Positions 48,489 through 58,371 of a stretch of 64,000 nucleotides of DNA are shown here, piece after piece. Location: NCBI GenBank assembly GCA_937949555.1, contig CALEDV010000013.1:1-64000 (forward strand), written 5' to 3'. This DNA comes from an uncultured bacterium. GTDB lineage: Bacteria; Nitrospirota; Thermodesulfovibrionia; Thermodesulfovibrionales; Dissulfurispiraceae. The position numbers and the translations under genes are program-made. Position 1 is the stretch's first letter; each line of letters starts with the position of its first letter. Below the pieces are notes generated by a model that saw only the letters and a program-made list of their open reading frames with translations, was not told where the DNA came from and searched no databases.

Positions 48489-49028
48489 TTGATGATGAGA
48501 CGGTTAGTTTATTCCATTGCTATATCGTTGTTGCTTTTTGCCTGTGCAGGCATATTCGGAAAACCCTCTGAAAATGTAGTCTTTACACTGGAGTCTGTGG
48601 ATGTAGATTCAGACCTTTTAACGGAAGGTGCCAACATAGTGGGCTCTATAATTGATATCCTCACTGGTCGTGCCTCTCAACGAAAGACAGATATGCCTTT
48701 TACAATAACAGTGAGGGTAAAAAACAACAATGCCTTTGCCATTGAGATTAATAGAATTACCTACAACCTGAGGGTGCAGGAATATGATTTTGGAAGGGGT
48801 GAGTATTTGTTTACGGGCTCAACCATGAGGGTCGAGCCAGGATATGACAGGATAATAAGGCTTCCCCTTAATGTACCCTACAATAAAGTCATTGAAAGGG
48901 TTGTAAAGGGTATATACAGACAGGAAGTCAATGTAACCCTAATGGGTGAGGCTAACGCTGTATATAGTGGTGGCGACTTTGTAGTCTCCTATGCAACAGA
49001 GAGGTCAAGGGTAAAGCTTTTGAGATAA
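48489..49028 (+). CDS. Lipoprotein with LEA14/WHy-like domain
   Basis: Lipobox LLLFACAG; VRVKNNNAFAIEINRITYNLRVQ pattern typical of LEA14/WHy-like domains. Confidence 0.7.
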   Translation: MMMRRLVYSIAISLLLFACAGIFGKPSENVVFTLESVDVDSDLLTEGANIVGSIIDILTGRASQRKTDMPFTITVRVKNNNAFAIEINRITYNLRVQEYDFGRGEYLFTGSTMRVEPGYDRIIRLPLNVPYNKVIERVVKGIYRQEVNVTLMGEANAVYSGGDFVVSYATERSRVKLLR

Positions 49029-49179
49029 GCTATAGACCGGTTTCACTCCAATTGTTTGTTTCCTCAATCACTATGAAGGCTTAGTTGTTTTACACTAAGG
49101 ACCTGCTAATAACAAAATTCAAGCAATTCTGGGAATTAATTATAGGAGCTTGCACATTTTTAGGTAATTTGTTAATTTA

Positions 49180-50064
49180 TTGATCATGTTTAGGTATTAT
49201 GAAGTCATAGAGCAACTTCCTTTAGACGTCAAGATCCCTTTATTAAGGATGGTAGAACTTCTTAGAGAGGAACTTTTAGAGACCGTTAAGAAGTCTGACT
49301 TTGATGATTTAAAGGGTGTGGTTAGAGAGCTTGCCGAGGCCCAGAAGAGGACTGAGCTCAAGGTAGGAGAGCTTGCCGAGGCGCAGAAGAAGACTGATCT
49401 AAAGCTAGGAGAGCTTGCCGAGGCCCAGAAGAGGACTGAGGCCCGTCTTGATTCACTAACCCAAAGGGTAGAAGAGCTTGCCGAGGCCCAGAAGAGGACT
49501 GAGCTCAAGGTAGGAGAGCTTGCCGAGGCCCAGAAGAAGACTGAGGCCCGTCTTGATTCACTAACCCAAAGGGTAGAAGAGCTTGCCGAGGCCCAGAAGA
49601 GGACTGAAGATGCATTAATAAAGCTAATAAAAGAGCATGATAAGACAAGGGAGATCCTTGGTGGTCTTTCTGATACAGTAGGATATGGTTTAGAGGATAA
49701 GATAATGCCTTACATCAATGATTTTGCAAAGAAGGAGTTTGCTATAGAGACAACCCTTATTGAAAGAAGAAACATAGTTTATAGTAATGGCAGATATGAT
49801 GAAGTGAACATATATGTAGAGGGTACCAAAAAAGGGGATAGGGTTTATATAGTAGGTGAATGTAAGGCCAGACCAAGCAAGAAAGAGATAGAAAGGTTTA
49901 TGTCTCAATTAAAGAGGATAAAGGATTATCTCAAGGCGCCAGTGTATTCGTTTATTGTTGGATATACCTATTCCCCAGAGGTAGAGAGACATCTTAAGGA
50001 GAGGTATCCTGACTTGAAGGTAATGAAGAGTTTTGAATTTGAGCTTAAGTATGAAAGGAGATAG
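49180..50064 (+). CDS. Coiled-coil repeat protein with C-terminal PD-(D/E)XK nuclease-like (DUF3782-type) domain
   Basis: Tandem ELAEAQKRTE/ARLDSLTQRVE repeats; C-terminus YDEVNIYVEGTKKGDRVYIVGECKARPSKKEIERFM. Confidence 0.85.
   Translation: MIMFRYYEVIEQLPLDVKIPLLRMVELLREELLETVKKSDFDDLKGVVRELAEAQKRTELKVGELAEAQKKTDLKLGELAEAQKRTEARLDSLTQRVEELAEAQKRTELKVGELAEAQKKTEARLDSLTQRVEELAEAQKRTEDALIKLIKEHDKTREILGGLSDTVGYGLEDKIMPYINDFAKKEFAIETTLIERRNIVYSNGRYDEVNIYVEGTKKGDRVYIVGECKARPSKKEIERFMSQLKRIKDYLKAPVYSFIVGYTYSPEVERHLKERYPDLKVMKSFEFELKYERR
49330..49610 (+). repeat. In-frame tandem repeats (GAGCTTGCCGAGGCCCAGAAGAGGACTGA core) inside the coiled-coil CDS
   Basis: Six near-identical 'agcttgccgaggc[cg]cagaaga[ga]gactga' units, including a larger duplicated block. 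Confidence 0.9.
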
Positions 50065-50103
50065 GGTTTACTGTAGTATGTGGTCAATTTTTGCTATCAC
50101 TAA

Positions 50104-50124
50104 ATTGCCGATAGAAGTAATAGG
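50104..50124. repeat. Solo terminal-repeat remnant of the MITE-like family
   Basis: attgccgatagaagtaatagg vs MITE end attgccgataggagtaagagg. Confidence 0.5.
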
Positions 50125-50215
50125 ACGCCCATATTTTACTGATATCCACTACCAGTGTAACTTTTTGGCATAAAAAGACCTTTAAGACCACCAACTCAGC
50201 TATCTCATCAAGAGA

Positions 50216-52228
50216 TTAGTTTTGCAAAATAATGGCTTTTAGGGCCTTGATCTTATCCCTTATCCTTGCAGCCCTCTCAAAGTCCAATACCTTTGCTGCC
50301 TCCTTCATCTCTATTTCTAATTGCTTGATCTTACTGTCATCTATATCAAAAATGCTTGTGTCTTCTGCTACTGCACTTGCATTGGCCTCTGAGGTGTAGA
50401 TGGCACTAAGCACATCCTTGATAGTGCTCTTTACAGTCTCTGGTCTGATGCCCCTTTCTTCATTGTATAGGATCTGTTTTGCCCTCCTCCTCTGGGTCTC
50501 ATCTATTGCCCTTTGCATCGAGCCAGTTATCCTGTCTGCATAAAATATCACAAGGCCATTGACATTCCTTGCAGCCCTACCAGAAGTCTGGATCAACGAA
50601 CGCTCAGACCTCAGAAAGCCCTCTTTGTCTGCATCCATTATGGCCACGAGGGATACCTCAGGTAGGTCAAGACCCTCTCTAAGAAGGTTTACGCCTATGA
50701 GCACATCAAACTCACCAAGACGGAGTCCTCTGAGTATCTCTATCCTCTCGATGGTATCTATATCAGAGTGCATGTACCTTGTCTTGATACCCAAATCTTT
50801 GTAGTATCCTGTCAGGTCCTCTGCCATCTTTTTTGTAAGGGTGGTGATCAGCACCCGTTCCCTTGCCTGTATGCGTGCCTGAATCTCACCAAGGAGGTCT
50901 TCTACTTGTCCCTTCACAGGCCTGACCACTATGGGGGGGTCTACGAGGCCAGTGGGCCTGACCACCTGCTCGATTACAGGACCCTGAGACATCTTGAGTT
51001 CGTATTCGGCAGGTGTTGCCGATATGTATATGCATTGATGAGTCCTCTCTTGAAACTCCTGAAACCTCAAGGGCCTGTTGTCTAAGGCAGAGGGCAGCCT
51101 GAAGCCGTAGTCTATAAGGTTTTGCTTCCTTGACCTGTCACCCTCATACATAGCCCCAATTTGTGGCACCGTTGCATGAGATTCATCGATGATCATAAGA
51201 TAGTCGCCCTTAGAGGGACCACTCTTGAGGTAGTCTATTAGGGTATATGGTGGTTCGCCTGGCTGTCTGCCACTTAGGTGGCGGGAGTAGTTCTCTATGC
51301 CGTGACAATAGCCAAATTCCATCAACATCTCCATGTCAAAAAAGGTCCTCTGCTCTATGCGATGCATAAATAGGGTCTCATTACGCCTCTTGAAGTACTG
51401 TATCCGCTCACCCAATTCCTCTTCTATGCCCTTCAATGCCCTTTCAAGTTTATCCTTTGGCGTTATCCAGTGGCTGTTGGGGTATAGCATTATCTCAGAC
51501 TTTTCACTACCCCTTTGTCTGCCAGTAAGTGAATCAATCTCTATTATCCTGTCGATCATATCACCAAAGAGTTCTATCCTTATGGCGTTGTCCGAAGCAA
51601 AGGCAGGATAGACATCAATAATATCACCCCTTGCCCTGAAGGTCCCCCTCTTGAATTCATTGTCCGATCTCAGATATAGCATATCCACAAGTTTTCTTAG
51701 TAAGGCAGCCCTCTTGAAGGTCATCCCCTTTTGTAGGTAAAGGTGCATCCCCAGGTAATCCTCAGGAGAACCAATGCCGTATATGCAGGATACGGAGGCA
51801 ACAACAATCACATCCCTCCTTTCAAGGATCGAGATGGTAGCAGAGTGCCTCAGTCTGTCGATATCGTCATTGATCAATGCATCTTTTTCTATATAGGTAT
51901 CTGTAGAGGGGATGTAGGCCTCTGGCTGGTAGTAGTCGTAGTAGCTGACAAAGAACTCAACGGCATTGTCTGGGAAGAGCTCTTTGAATTCACCATACAA
52001 TTGGGCAGCAAGGGCCTTGTTGTGGGCAATTACAAGGGTTGGTTTATTTACATTGTTGATTACATTGGCAATTGTAAAGGTCTTGCCTGAACCAGTCACC
52101 CCGAGCAGGGTCTGGTGCTTATATCCCTTTAGAATCCCCTCAGTGAGTTCCTCTATAGCCCTTGGCTGATCCCCCTTTGGCTTGAGGTCTGTTGATATCT
52201 TAAATCTTGACTTGTTGTTTGTTGTCAT
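50216..52228 (-). CDS. uvrB: Excinuclease ABC subunit B
   Basis: [40 protein letters not shown]-terminal UVR domain. Start placed at MTTNNKSRF because the longer N-terminus is encoded by the inverted repeat at 52237. Confidence 0.96.
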   Translation of the reverse strand: MTTNNKSRFKISTDLKPKGDQPRAIEELTEGILKGYKHQTLLGVTGSGKTFTIANVINNVNKPTLVIAHNKALAAQLYGEFKELFPDNAVEFFVSYYDYYQPEAYIPSTDTYIEKDALINDDIDRLRHSATISILERRDVIVVASVSCIYGIGSPEDYLGMHLYLQKGMTFKRAALLRKLVDMLYLRSDNEFKRGTFRARGDIIDVYPAFASDNAIRIELFGDMIDRIIEIDSLTGRQRGSEKSEIMLYPNSHWITPKDKLERALKGIEEELGERIQYFKRRNETLFMHRIEQRTFFDMEMLMEFGYCHGIENYSRHLSGRQPGEPPYTLIDYLKSGPSKGDYLMIIDESHATVPQIGAMYEGDRSRKQNLIDYGFRLPSALDNRPLRFQEFQERTHQCIYISATPAEYELKMSQGPVIEQVVRPTGLVDPPIVVRPVKGQVEDLLGEIQARIQARERVLITTLTKKMAEDLTGYYKDLGIKTRYMHSDIDTIERIEILRGLRLGEFDVLIGVNLLREGLDLPEVSLVAIMDADKEGFLRSERSLIQTSGRAARNVNGLVIFYADRITGSMQRAIDETQRRRAKQILYNEERGIRPETVKSTIKDVLSAIYTSEANASAVAEDTSIFDIDDSKIKQLEIEMKEAAKVLDFERAARIRDKIKALKAIILQN

Positions 52229-52236
52229 AAGGATGA

Positions 52237-52424
52237 TGGGGTCAGGTCTTAAAATATCATCTTTTAAGTTCAATCTCCCTTAATGCCTTGCTGTACTAAG
52301 ATAACTGCCCCTATGCCTCGAGATGTTAAATGATATACTGTCTCTGGATATTCTATCATTAATGGCCTTGACATTGGGATTTACTAAATCAGAATCTTAC
52401 CTTATATCTCAAGACCTGACCCCA
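52237..52424. repeat. Inverted-repeat-bounded segment (TGGGGTCAGGTCTT ... AAGACCTGACCCCA)
   Basis: Perfect 14-bp inverted repeats at 52237-52250 and 52411-52424, with no convincing ORF between. Confidence 0.8.
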
Positions 52425-52584
52425 TTCTCCGCTCACAACTGTAGAAGATGGGTTTAACAGATGATGAGATCTTGATTAAGGTCTCGCATAACTAATGTCT
52501 TGCTTTTTGTGGCAAATCAGGAGCGAGCCATGAGTAGCGTTGCATTGAATGAATTGGCAGTTTAGGGCAGGGCACCTCTGGTTA

Positions 52585-53490
52585 TTAGGTCTTTAGTCTC
52601 CTCAGTAGGCCGTATATCTTACCGGCCTTAGGGTGTTTGATGAGGGCCTCATTGAGCATTGCCTCTGCGTCTTTTTTGTCAGTTATGTGCTCGATAATCT
52701 TTGCTATCGTAGTGTATAAGGCATGGTCCTGTGGGTTCTCAATAAATGCATCCCTTAGGTAGATAAAGGCCTTGTCTATCTCGCCTAACCTGTAGTAGGC
52801 AAAGCCCAGCATCTTTCTCACATAGGGTTCATCTTGTATCTTAAGGCACTGAAGATAGACCTCACAAGCAGCCTTAAGATTACCCGTCTTTCTGTATAGT
52901 TCTGCAAGATATAGTCTTATGGATGTATCACTGTTGTATTCATGCAGCACCAGTATGTTTTCAATCTCTGCTATGGCCTGCCCTACCCTTAGGTCCTTGA
53001 ACCTTTCCCTATAGTAATTTATACCAGCAACATGTCCGTTGTTTGTCAATCCTTGAAGGTACTGCTCAATCTCTTTATTTGTAGGTAGGCAGTAAAGGAC
53101 TGCGTTGAGCAGCCCTTCAGCAAGCCCCCTCTGGCCCTGTCTGATCAGTGTGTCTGCCATCTTGGTGTACACCCTTTCATCTTTAATAGGTGTGGACTTA
53201 AGCCAATCAGCCATGTAGCGGAGTTGTTCCATGTCTCGTTGTATAGACAGGATGTCTATGTAGGTACTTAATAAGAATGAGTTGGTCTTCATAAGGTCAA
53301 ACCTTGCCTCGGCCTTCTGCCTCGCCTCATTTAGTCTCTTTAATTTAAATAAGAGATAGACCTCTGAGCCCTGAAGGAATTCGTTGTGTGGATAATACAA
53401 GAGGGCCTCTTGAAGGGTGTTGTATGCAGTGGGATAGTCCTTTTGTCTCTGGTAATGGATGATCTTTTCTATGTATTGCCTTGCTGTCAT
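52585..53490 (-). CDS. Tetratricopeptide-repeat protein, in operon with the PglZ-containing ATPase
   Basis: Multiple TPR-like helices (VRKMLGFAYYRLGEIDKAFIYLRDAFIENPQDHALYTTIAKII). Start set at MTARQYIEK, about 13 bp after the upstream stop. Confidence 0.85.
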   Translation of the reverse strand: MTARQYIEKIIHYQRQKDYPTAYNTLQEALLYYPHNEFLQGSEVYLLFKLKRLNEARQKAEARFDLMKTNSFLLSTYIDILSIQRDMEQLRYMADWLKSTPIKDERVYTKMADTLIRQGQRGLAEGLLNAVLYCLPTNKEIEQYLQGLTNNGHVAGINYYRERFKDLRVGQAIAEIENILVLHEYNSDTSIRLYLAELYRKTGNLKAACEVYLQCLKIQDEPYVRKMLGFAYYRLGEIDKAFIYLRDAFIENPQDHALYTTIAKIIEHITDKKDAEAMLNEALIKHPKAGKIYGLLRRLKT

Positions 53491-53503
53491 TGATAATGGG
53501 GGC

Positions 53504-56500
53504 TTATAGCCTAACCTCTGCAAAGGGCAAGATGGTCTCCCAGGGACTCTTTCCACCATGTCTGTAACGCTCCTTTGGCTCCTTGGTATCGTTAAACCCG
53601 TGGTCTGACAATAGATAAAAGGCCCTGACCTCTTTCAGCAGTGGTATTATGCCTGCGGTAAATTCCTTCCTGATGACCTCATAGAGGGGGTATAGGTCAA
53701 TGGTGGAGGCATGGATTCTCGTGTCTATGAAATTCAGATGCAGGACCTTGATCTCCTCTGGTCCACTGAGGAATCTCTTCAGGTCCCGCTTGCCTATGTC
53801 CCTCTCAGCTACCTTAAGTAGGGTATAGGTCTTACTGTCGATCTTACTGCCTTCATCGTGTAGTGCCCCGGATCCCTGTACCTCTGTAATGCCAAGGGCC
53901 TGTCTGAAGTTATGGGTAGTTGAGGGTGTATCGATACAAAAGACCTCATCCCTGATCCTCCAACCCTCTTTGATCAAGGTATCCTTAAGGAGCAGCCAAA
54001 GGTCATATCTTAAGCCATCTATTATTACTACAGGGCCTGAGAGCCTCTCCTTCACAAAATAAAGGTCCTTAAGGCCATCATGTCTGTAATCACCCTTTTG
54101 ATATGTCCTCAGAAGGGCCTCACAGCTTTCAGAGAGCCTTTTTAGGAGCCCCTGGTCTATTAGTCTCTCGTTTATGTTTCCATAGATCAGCCGCTCAGTA
54201 AGGATAAACAGTGGCGCAATGACATCTGTAAATAACCTCACACCTGTGACATGGCCAGCCCTTTTGATGAGGTAGATTGCCTTCATAAGGTCAGCAGTGG
54301 TCTGCTCGATATCTAAGTCTGCCCCTATGAGGTTATCCGTTGATACCTTATTAAGACCCTGTTGGATCAGCAACTCCCTTAGGTCTTCGGTGTTGAAAAA
54401 CCTATCAAAGAGCTCGTTCCTGAGCCTCTTTTTCATATACCCTTGCCTTTCTCTTTTGAGGAACCCTATTAACTCAGATACATCAAATCGCCTGAGATTT
54501 ATCTCATCAAGGAGGCCCAATAGCCTCTCCTCCTTTGGATTGTTGCTGGTTGTTAGTTCGAGCTGGACCTTCTTACCCTCTATACCGTATATTGCCAACT
54601 CCTCACCGATTACCCCCTCTGCCTGTCTGGCCTTAACATGGATTATAGAGTCACCATCACTGCCTATCCAGTCAAGGAGTATCCTTTTTAACTCCTCATA
54701 CATAAATCTCCTACCCTTTATGTGCCCCATCAGGTCTTCAATTATGACCTCCTTGACCTTCCACCTGCCCCTCAGGGCATTTTCTATCTCTTGCAATACC
54801 TCTGGCTCAAGAAGTGGTAGTATAGGCTCTACAGGGGCCTTGTCTGGATTGATGCTAAGGAGTCGAAGGAGCCTGTCTGATAGGTCTTTCTTGCCTGATA
54901 GATTGAGTCCTGTTATGGTAGAGTCGATCTTTTCCTTGTACTCAGGTTGTTCAAGGGTCCTGACAAAATTCCTTATCCCCTCTTCACATCTCTGGGGGAG
55001 GTCTATGTCCATCACTGGCGATTTCTGACCTATCTGGTATCCACACCTGCAGATGGGGTTGAGGAATATCTCCTGATTGAGGTCAAAGGCACATCTATCA
55101 GGCAGACTGTCTATCTCCCTCTTTATCTCCCACCACTCCTTTGGGAAGGTTATGGATGAGACGATATGAGAGACCCTCTTTAATGCCCTGCTGACAGGTA
55201 GTTCCTCTACCTTGCTCTTGATGTCGAAGATTGGTGACCCATAAAACTTGTCATGGCTGTCTTTATACAAGGAACTGTAGGCATCAAAGAATCCAGTCCA
55301 TAACACCCTTACCTCTTCGATATCATCAAACACCTTAAGGAAGGCTTGGATCCTGCTTAACAGGGCGTCTTTCATCTCCTTTATGGGGTCGATCTCTGGG
55401 AGCGATGGGTGAATGAGGTATAGATAGTATTTATTGACGAGCTGAAAGGCCTCGCTAAAGAATCTCTGGAGCCTTTCAACATAGGCAATGTCTGCCTCCA
55501 TGTCATTGTCCTTGAGAAAGAGCAGGAACCTCTCGATGCCCTCTTGGGCAGATAGGTTTAGACCTACTGAGTGAAGAAACAATCCAAGACGATTCAGGAG
55601 GGGCATGTTGATGTGTATGAGCTTAAAGATAGAGTAATCACTATACCTGTTGACCTCAGACCTAAGGTCATCGATGACCTTTCTGTACCTGCGGATCAGT
55701 GCAGTGGCCTCCCTCCACATGGTCTTGAGGGTTGATGGTGTTGGAGGGATCTCTACATCACCCCATATAAACCTACCCTTGGGTATGGCAGAGAGCAGTT
55801 CAGGGTCAATTGCCTTTCCTGGTCTTAATGTAATGATGTCACCTGAGGACAGCTGCGATAGGTCCTTGAAGTCTACTGTCTCGTGCCTCGATGATGGTAT
55901 GAGATAACCAGAGACAATAAGGGAGCTCAGTATAAGGTCTATCTGGCTATCACTTAGGCCCCAGGGAGACCTCTTGAGGTTTGTCCTGATACTGTATAGG
56001 TCATGCCCTTTGTTTGTGAGGTTAGTGACATAGGCGATTAGTTCATCCTCAGGTGCTATACGGAGGGTAAAGGAACCACCCTTTTTTACGGCTAACCCTA
56101 AGGGTTCGAGGATACCCTTTATGTATGGGACCAAGGCCCTCTTTTCTGCCTCTTCAATGGTGAGCCTTCCTTGCCTTATGAAGATTGAAAAGAGTTGATT
56201 AATGTGTTGGCTTGAGTAGATATCGACCCTTGGCATTATCTTCTGATGTTCTGGATATAGTGACCTTAGTGGGTAATCAAAGAGATGGGAAAGGAGCCTC
56301 TCAATGGGGAGATAACCCATTTCCTTGATGTTGAATGTGTCCTTTGCAGCGGCAGAGGATACCTCACCCTCAAAGTAGGCCTTTGTGATTATGTCTCTTA
56401 ATAATGGTTCTGCCTGCCTTAGGCCTTCCTTAAGAGAGGGGAACTCATTGAGCAGTAAGGTCTTTGCGATGTATTCCTCAACAAAGAGCAGCTCCTCCTC

Positions 56501-58192
56501 TGTCAATGCCCTTGGCCTCCAAAGGAAGATAAGGGATAGGGGTTGCAGGTGCAAGACAGAGGGCTGTATACTGAGCCTTGACCATGGAGATAGTATCAGG
56601 AGGTAACCATCGAACCTATTGCTTAGGCCCTGAATAAAACGGTCTAATTCATCATTACTCACCTCATTTGATAGGAGGACCATACATTCCCTCATGCTGT
56701 TTTGCCAGTTAAACCTGTACCGCCTGCCATCCTTGAGCTCTCTCAGTGGGAGGTAAGGGAGGGATATGAGATTGGCGACCTCTGAGAATAGGTAGTCCTT
56801 GTCTGTGAACCTCTCACGTAGGGCCTTTATCTTTGCCTTTACCCTTATGCCCTCCTCTTGAGATATGTCTATGAAATAGGTGTCTGCCTCTTTCATGATA
56901 TACATCTGGTGGATTGTTAGTTGCTCGAGGATATTCGTGATATAGTCATAGTTTATGCTGTCTTTGAGGGTGCTGATCTTCTTCAATAGTATCTCTGCAA
57001 TGTCCTTTGCGGTCTTTCGCCTCTCAAGGTGTGAGAGCTCTGTAAGGATGAGTATCTTGATCACTGCCTCGGCTACCTTGATCTGCATGGGGTTATTAAA
57101 GATGGAGGTCAGGTTGTTTCTGTAGTAATCATAGACCATCCTCACCAGATTAGAGACCTCGGGCATCTCCCTCAGTCTGTCTTCAAAGTGGTCGAATATG
57201 GTCTCTGGTGTGATAAGGGAGTCAAAGGGCTCGTTGAGTCTCTTGCCCACCTCTAATCGGACAAACTGAATGACCCCCCTGTGCTGTGAGAATATCCGAG
57301 TAAGACCCGAGAGGAACCTTGTTGTTATTGGATGAAGTGGGTAGGTCTTTCTGAATTTATCGAGACTGAGGGCAAGGTTGGGATAAAACCTCTTCAAGTC
57401 GTTAAATACCCTCTTGAGTGCCTCCTCTGAACCCTCCTTTTTGATGACCAGCCTCTGGTCGATGATATCCTCAATATGAGAGGTGGTAAGGTTTATCTTA
57501 AGGGCATATCTATCCTTTATCCTGTTGAATAGACTTGATGATGTATGACCTGTCTCCTCTATCCATTCCTGAAGGGATGCCACTATCCACAGGGGATGCC
57601 TCATGGAGAACTCACCAAGGAACTGAAGGAACCTCACATCCTCATAAAACTGTGGTGGCGATGGCTTAGACCTAAGGAATTCCGAGAGTTCATCAATAAT
57701 AAGGACAGTAGGCCTATTAAAGAGACCCTTAAAGACCTCCTCCCTGTCAGAGACCCTCTCTCTGTAGTCAAGATGTTGTAACAGTATAGATTCAAGGCCT
57801 AATGAGGAAGGATACCTAACCAGAGACAGCTTTATGAGATTAAGATACAGGGCACCGATCCCCTTAAAGTCTGTTAGTATTGGGTGTCTTTTGTCTCTAA
57901 GTAGTAGATAAAGGAATGACAAAAAATGGGACTTCCCACTACCAAAGTTGCCTTTAATAAAGACGCCACAGCCTTTCTGTGCCTCTATGTCCTTAAGGAT
58001 AGCCCTGAGTCCCCTTTCAATCTCTTCAGTAAGGACAAAGCAATTGACTATGCCTTCTGGGTCACTCTCAACATCATCAAGGTCTATAACAAGCTTGACC
58101 TCTTGTAGCTCAATAATATCTGCCAGCCTCACGGTTGTTGACCCCTCTTTAAAAGAATGCCTTATTCTGGACCTAAATAAAGGCTTACTCAA
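53504..58192 (-). CDS. Giant BREX-like protein: N-terminal BrxC/PglY (DUF6079-like) P-loop ATPase fused to a C-terminal PglZ-like domain
   Basis: Walker A GNFGSGKSHFLSF (codons near 57920-57955), Walker B VLIIDELSEFL (near 57680-57712), Cys pair NPICRCGYQ (near 55035-55060), PglZ-like C-terminus (53504 to ~54050): VVIIDGLRYDLW...IDTPSTTHNFRQALG...LLSDHGFND...RYRHGGKSPWETILPFAEV. Confidence 0.85.
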   Translation of the reverse strand: MSKPLFRSRIRHSFKEGSTTVRLADIIELQEVKLVIDLDDVESDPEGIVNCFVLTEEIERGLRAILKDIEAQKGCGVFIKGNFGSGKSHFLSFLYLLLRDKRHPILTDFKGIGALYLNLIKLSLVRYPSSLGLESILLQHLDYRERVSDREEVFKGLFNRPTVLIIDELSEFLRSKPSPPQFYEDVRFLQFLGEFSMRHPLWIVASLQEWIEETGHTSSSLFNRIKDRYALKINLTTSHIEDIIDQRLVIKKEGSEEALKRVFNDLKRFYPNLALSLDKFRKTYPLHPITTRFLSGLTRIFSQHRGVIQFVRLEVGKRLNEPFDSLITPETIFDHFEDRLREMPEVSNLVRMVYDYYRNNLTSIFNNPMQIKVAEAVIKILILTELSHLERRKTAKDIAEILLKKISTLKDSINYDYITNILEQLTIHQMYIMKEADTYFIDISQEEGIRVKAKIKALRERFTDKDYLFSEVANLISLPYLPLRELKDGRRYRFNWQNSMRECMVLLSNEVSNDELDRFIQGLSNRFDGYLLILSPWSRLSIQPSVLHLQPLSLIFLWRPRALTEEELLFVEEYIAKTLLLNEFPSLKEGLRQAEPLLRDIITKAYFEGEVSSAAAKDTFNIKEMGYLPIERLLSHLFDYPLRSLYPEHQKIMPRVDIYSSQHINQLFSIFIRQGRLTIEEAEKRALVPYIKGILEPLGLAVKKGGSFTLRIAPEDELIAYVTNLTNKGHDLYSIRTNLKRSPWGLSDSQIDLILSSLIVSGYLIPSSRHETVDFKDLSQLSSGDIITLRPGKAIDPELLSAIPKGRFIWGDVEIPPTPSTLKTMWREATALIRRYRKVIDDLRSEVNRYSDYSIFKLIHINMPLLNRLGLFLHSVGLNLSAQEGIERFLLFLKDNDMEADIAYVERLQRFFSEAFQLVNKYYLYLIHPSLPEIDPIKEMKDALLSRIQAFLKVFDDIEEVRVLWTGFFDAYSSLYKDSHDKFYGSPIFDIKSKVEELPVSRALKRVSHIVSSITFPKEWWEIKREIDSLPDRCAFDLNQEIFLNPICRCGYQIGQKSPVMDIDLPQRCEEGIRNFVRTLEQPEYKEKIDSTITGLNLSGKKDLSDRLLRLLSINPDKAPVEPILPLLEPEVLQEIENALRGRWKVKEVIIEDLMGHIKGRRFMYEELKRILLDWIGSDGDSIIHVKARQAEGVIGEELAIYGIEGKKVQLELTTSNNPKEERLLGLLDEINLRRFDVSELIGFLKRERQGYMKKRLRNELFDRFFNTEDLRELLIQQGLNKVSTDNLIGADLDIEQTTADLMKAIYLIKRAGHVTGVRLFTDVIAPLFILTERLIYGNINERLIDQGLLKRLSESCEALLRTYQKGDYRHDGLKDLYFVKERLSGPVVIIDGLRYDLWLLLKDTLIKEGWRIRDEVFCIDTPSTTHNFRQALGITEVQGSGALHDEGSKIDSKTYTLLKVAERDIGKRDLKRFLSGPEEIKVLHLNFIDTRIHASTIDLYPLYEVIRKEFTAGIIPLLKEVRAFYLLSDHGFNDTKEPKERYRHGGKSPWETILPFAEVRL

Positions 58193-58371
58193 TCTTACCC
58201 ATCATGATTTAATAAAGGGTAAGGCATATTATATCAGAAGGGGCAATTCATTTTTTTGGATACCCATTATTACGGTGCCTCTTTGTGAGACCTCCCTTGT
58301 TATACTCTGAGGTAGCATAGAAAAAGTGGACACCAAAAGTTGAGGTAAAATAACTTAACGGAGGTGTCAGG

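Noticed and set aside
54297-55028. 243-aa plus-strand ORF (and other plus ORFs in 54-58 kb)
   Set aside because: Antisense to the 1562-aa ATPase-PglZ gene. Composition is low-complexity Ser/Leu-rich, typical of reverse-strand reading.
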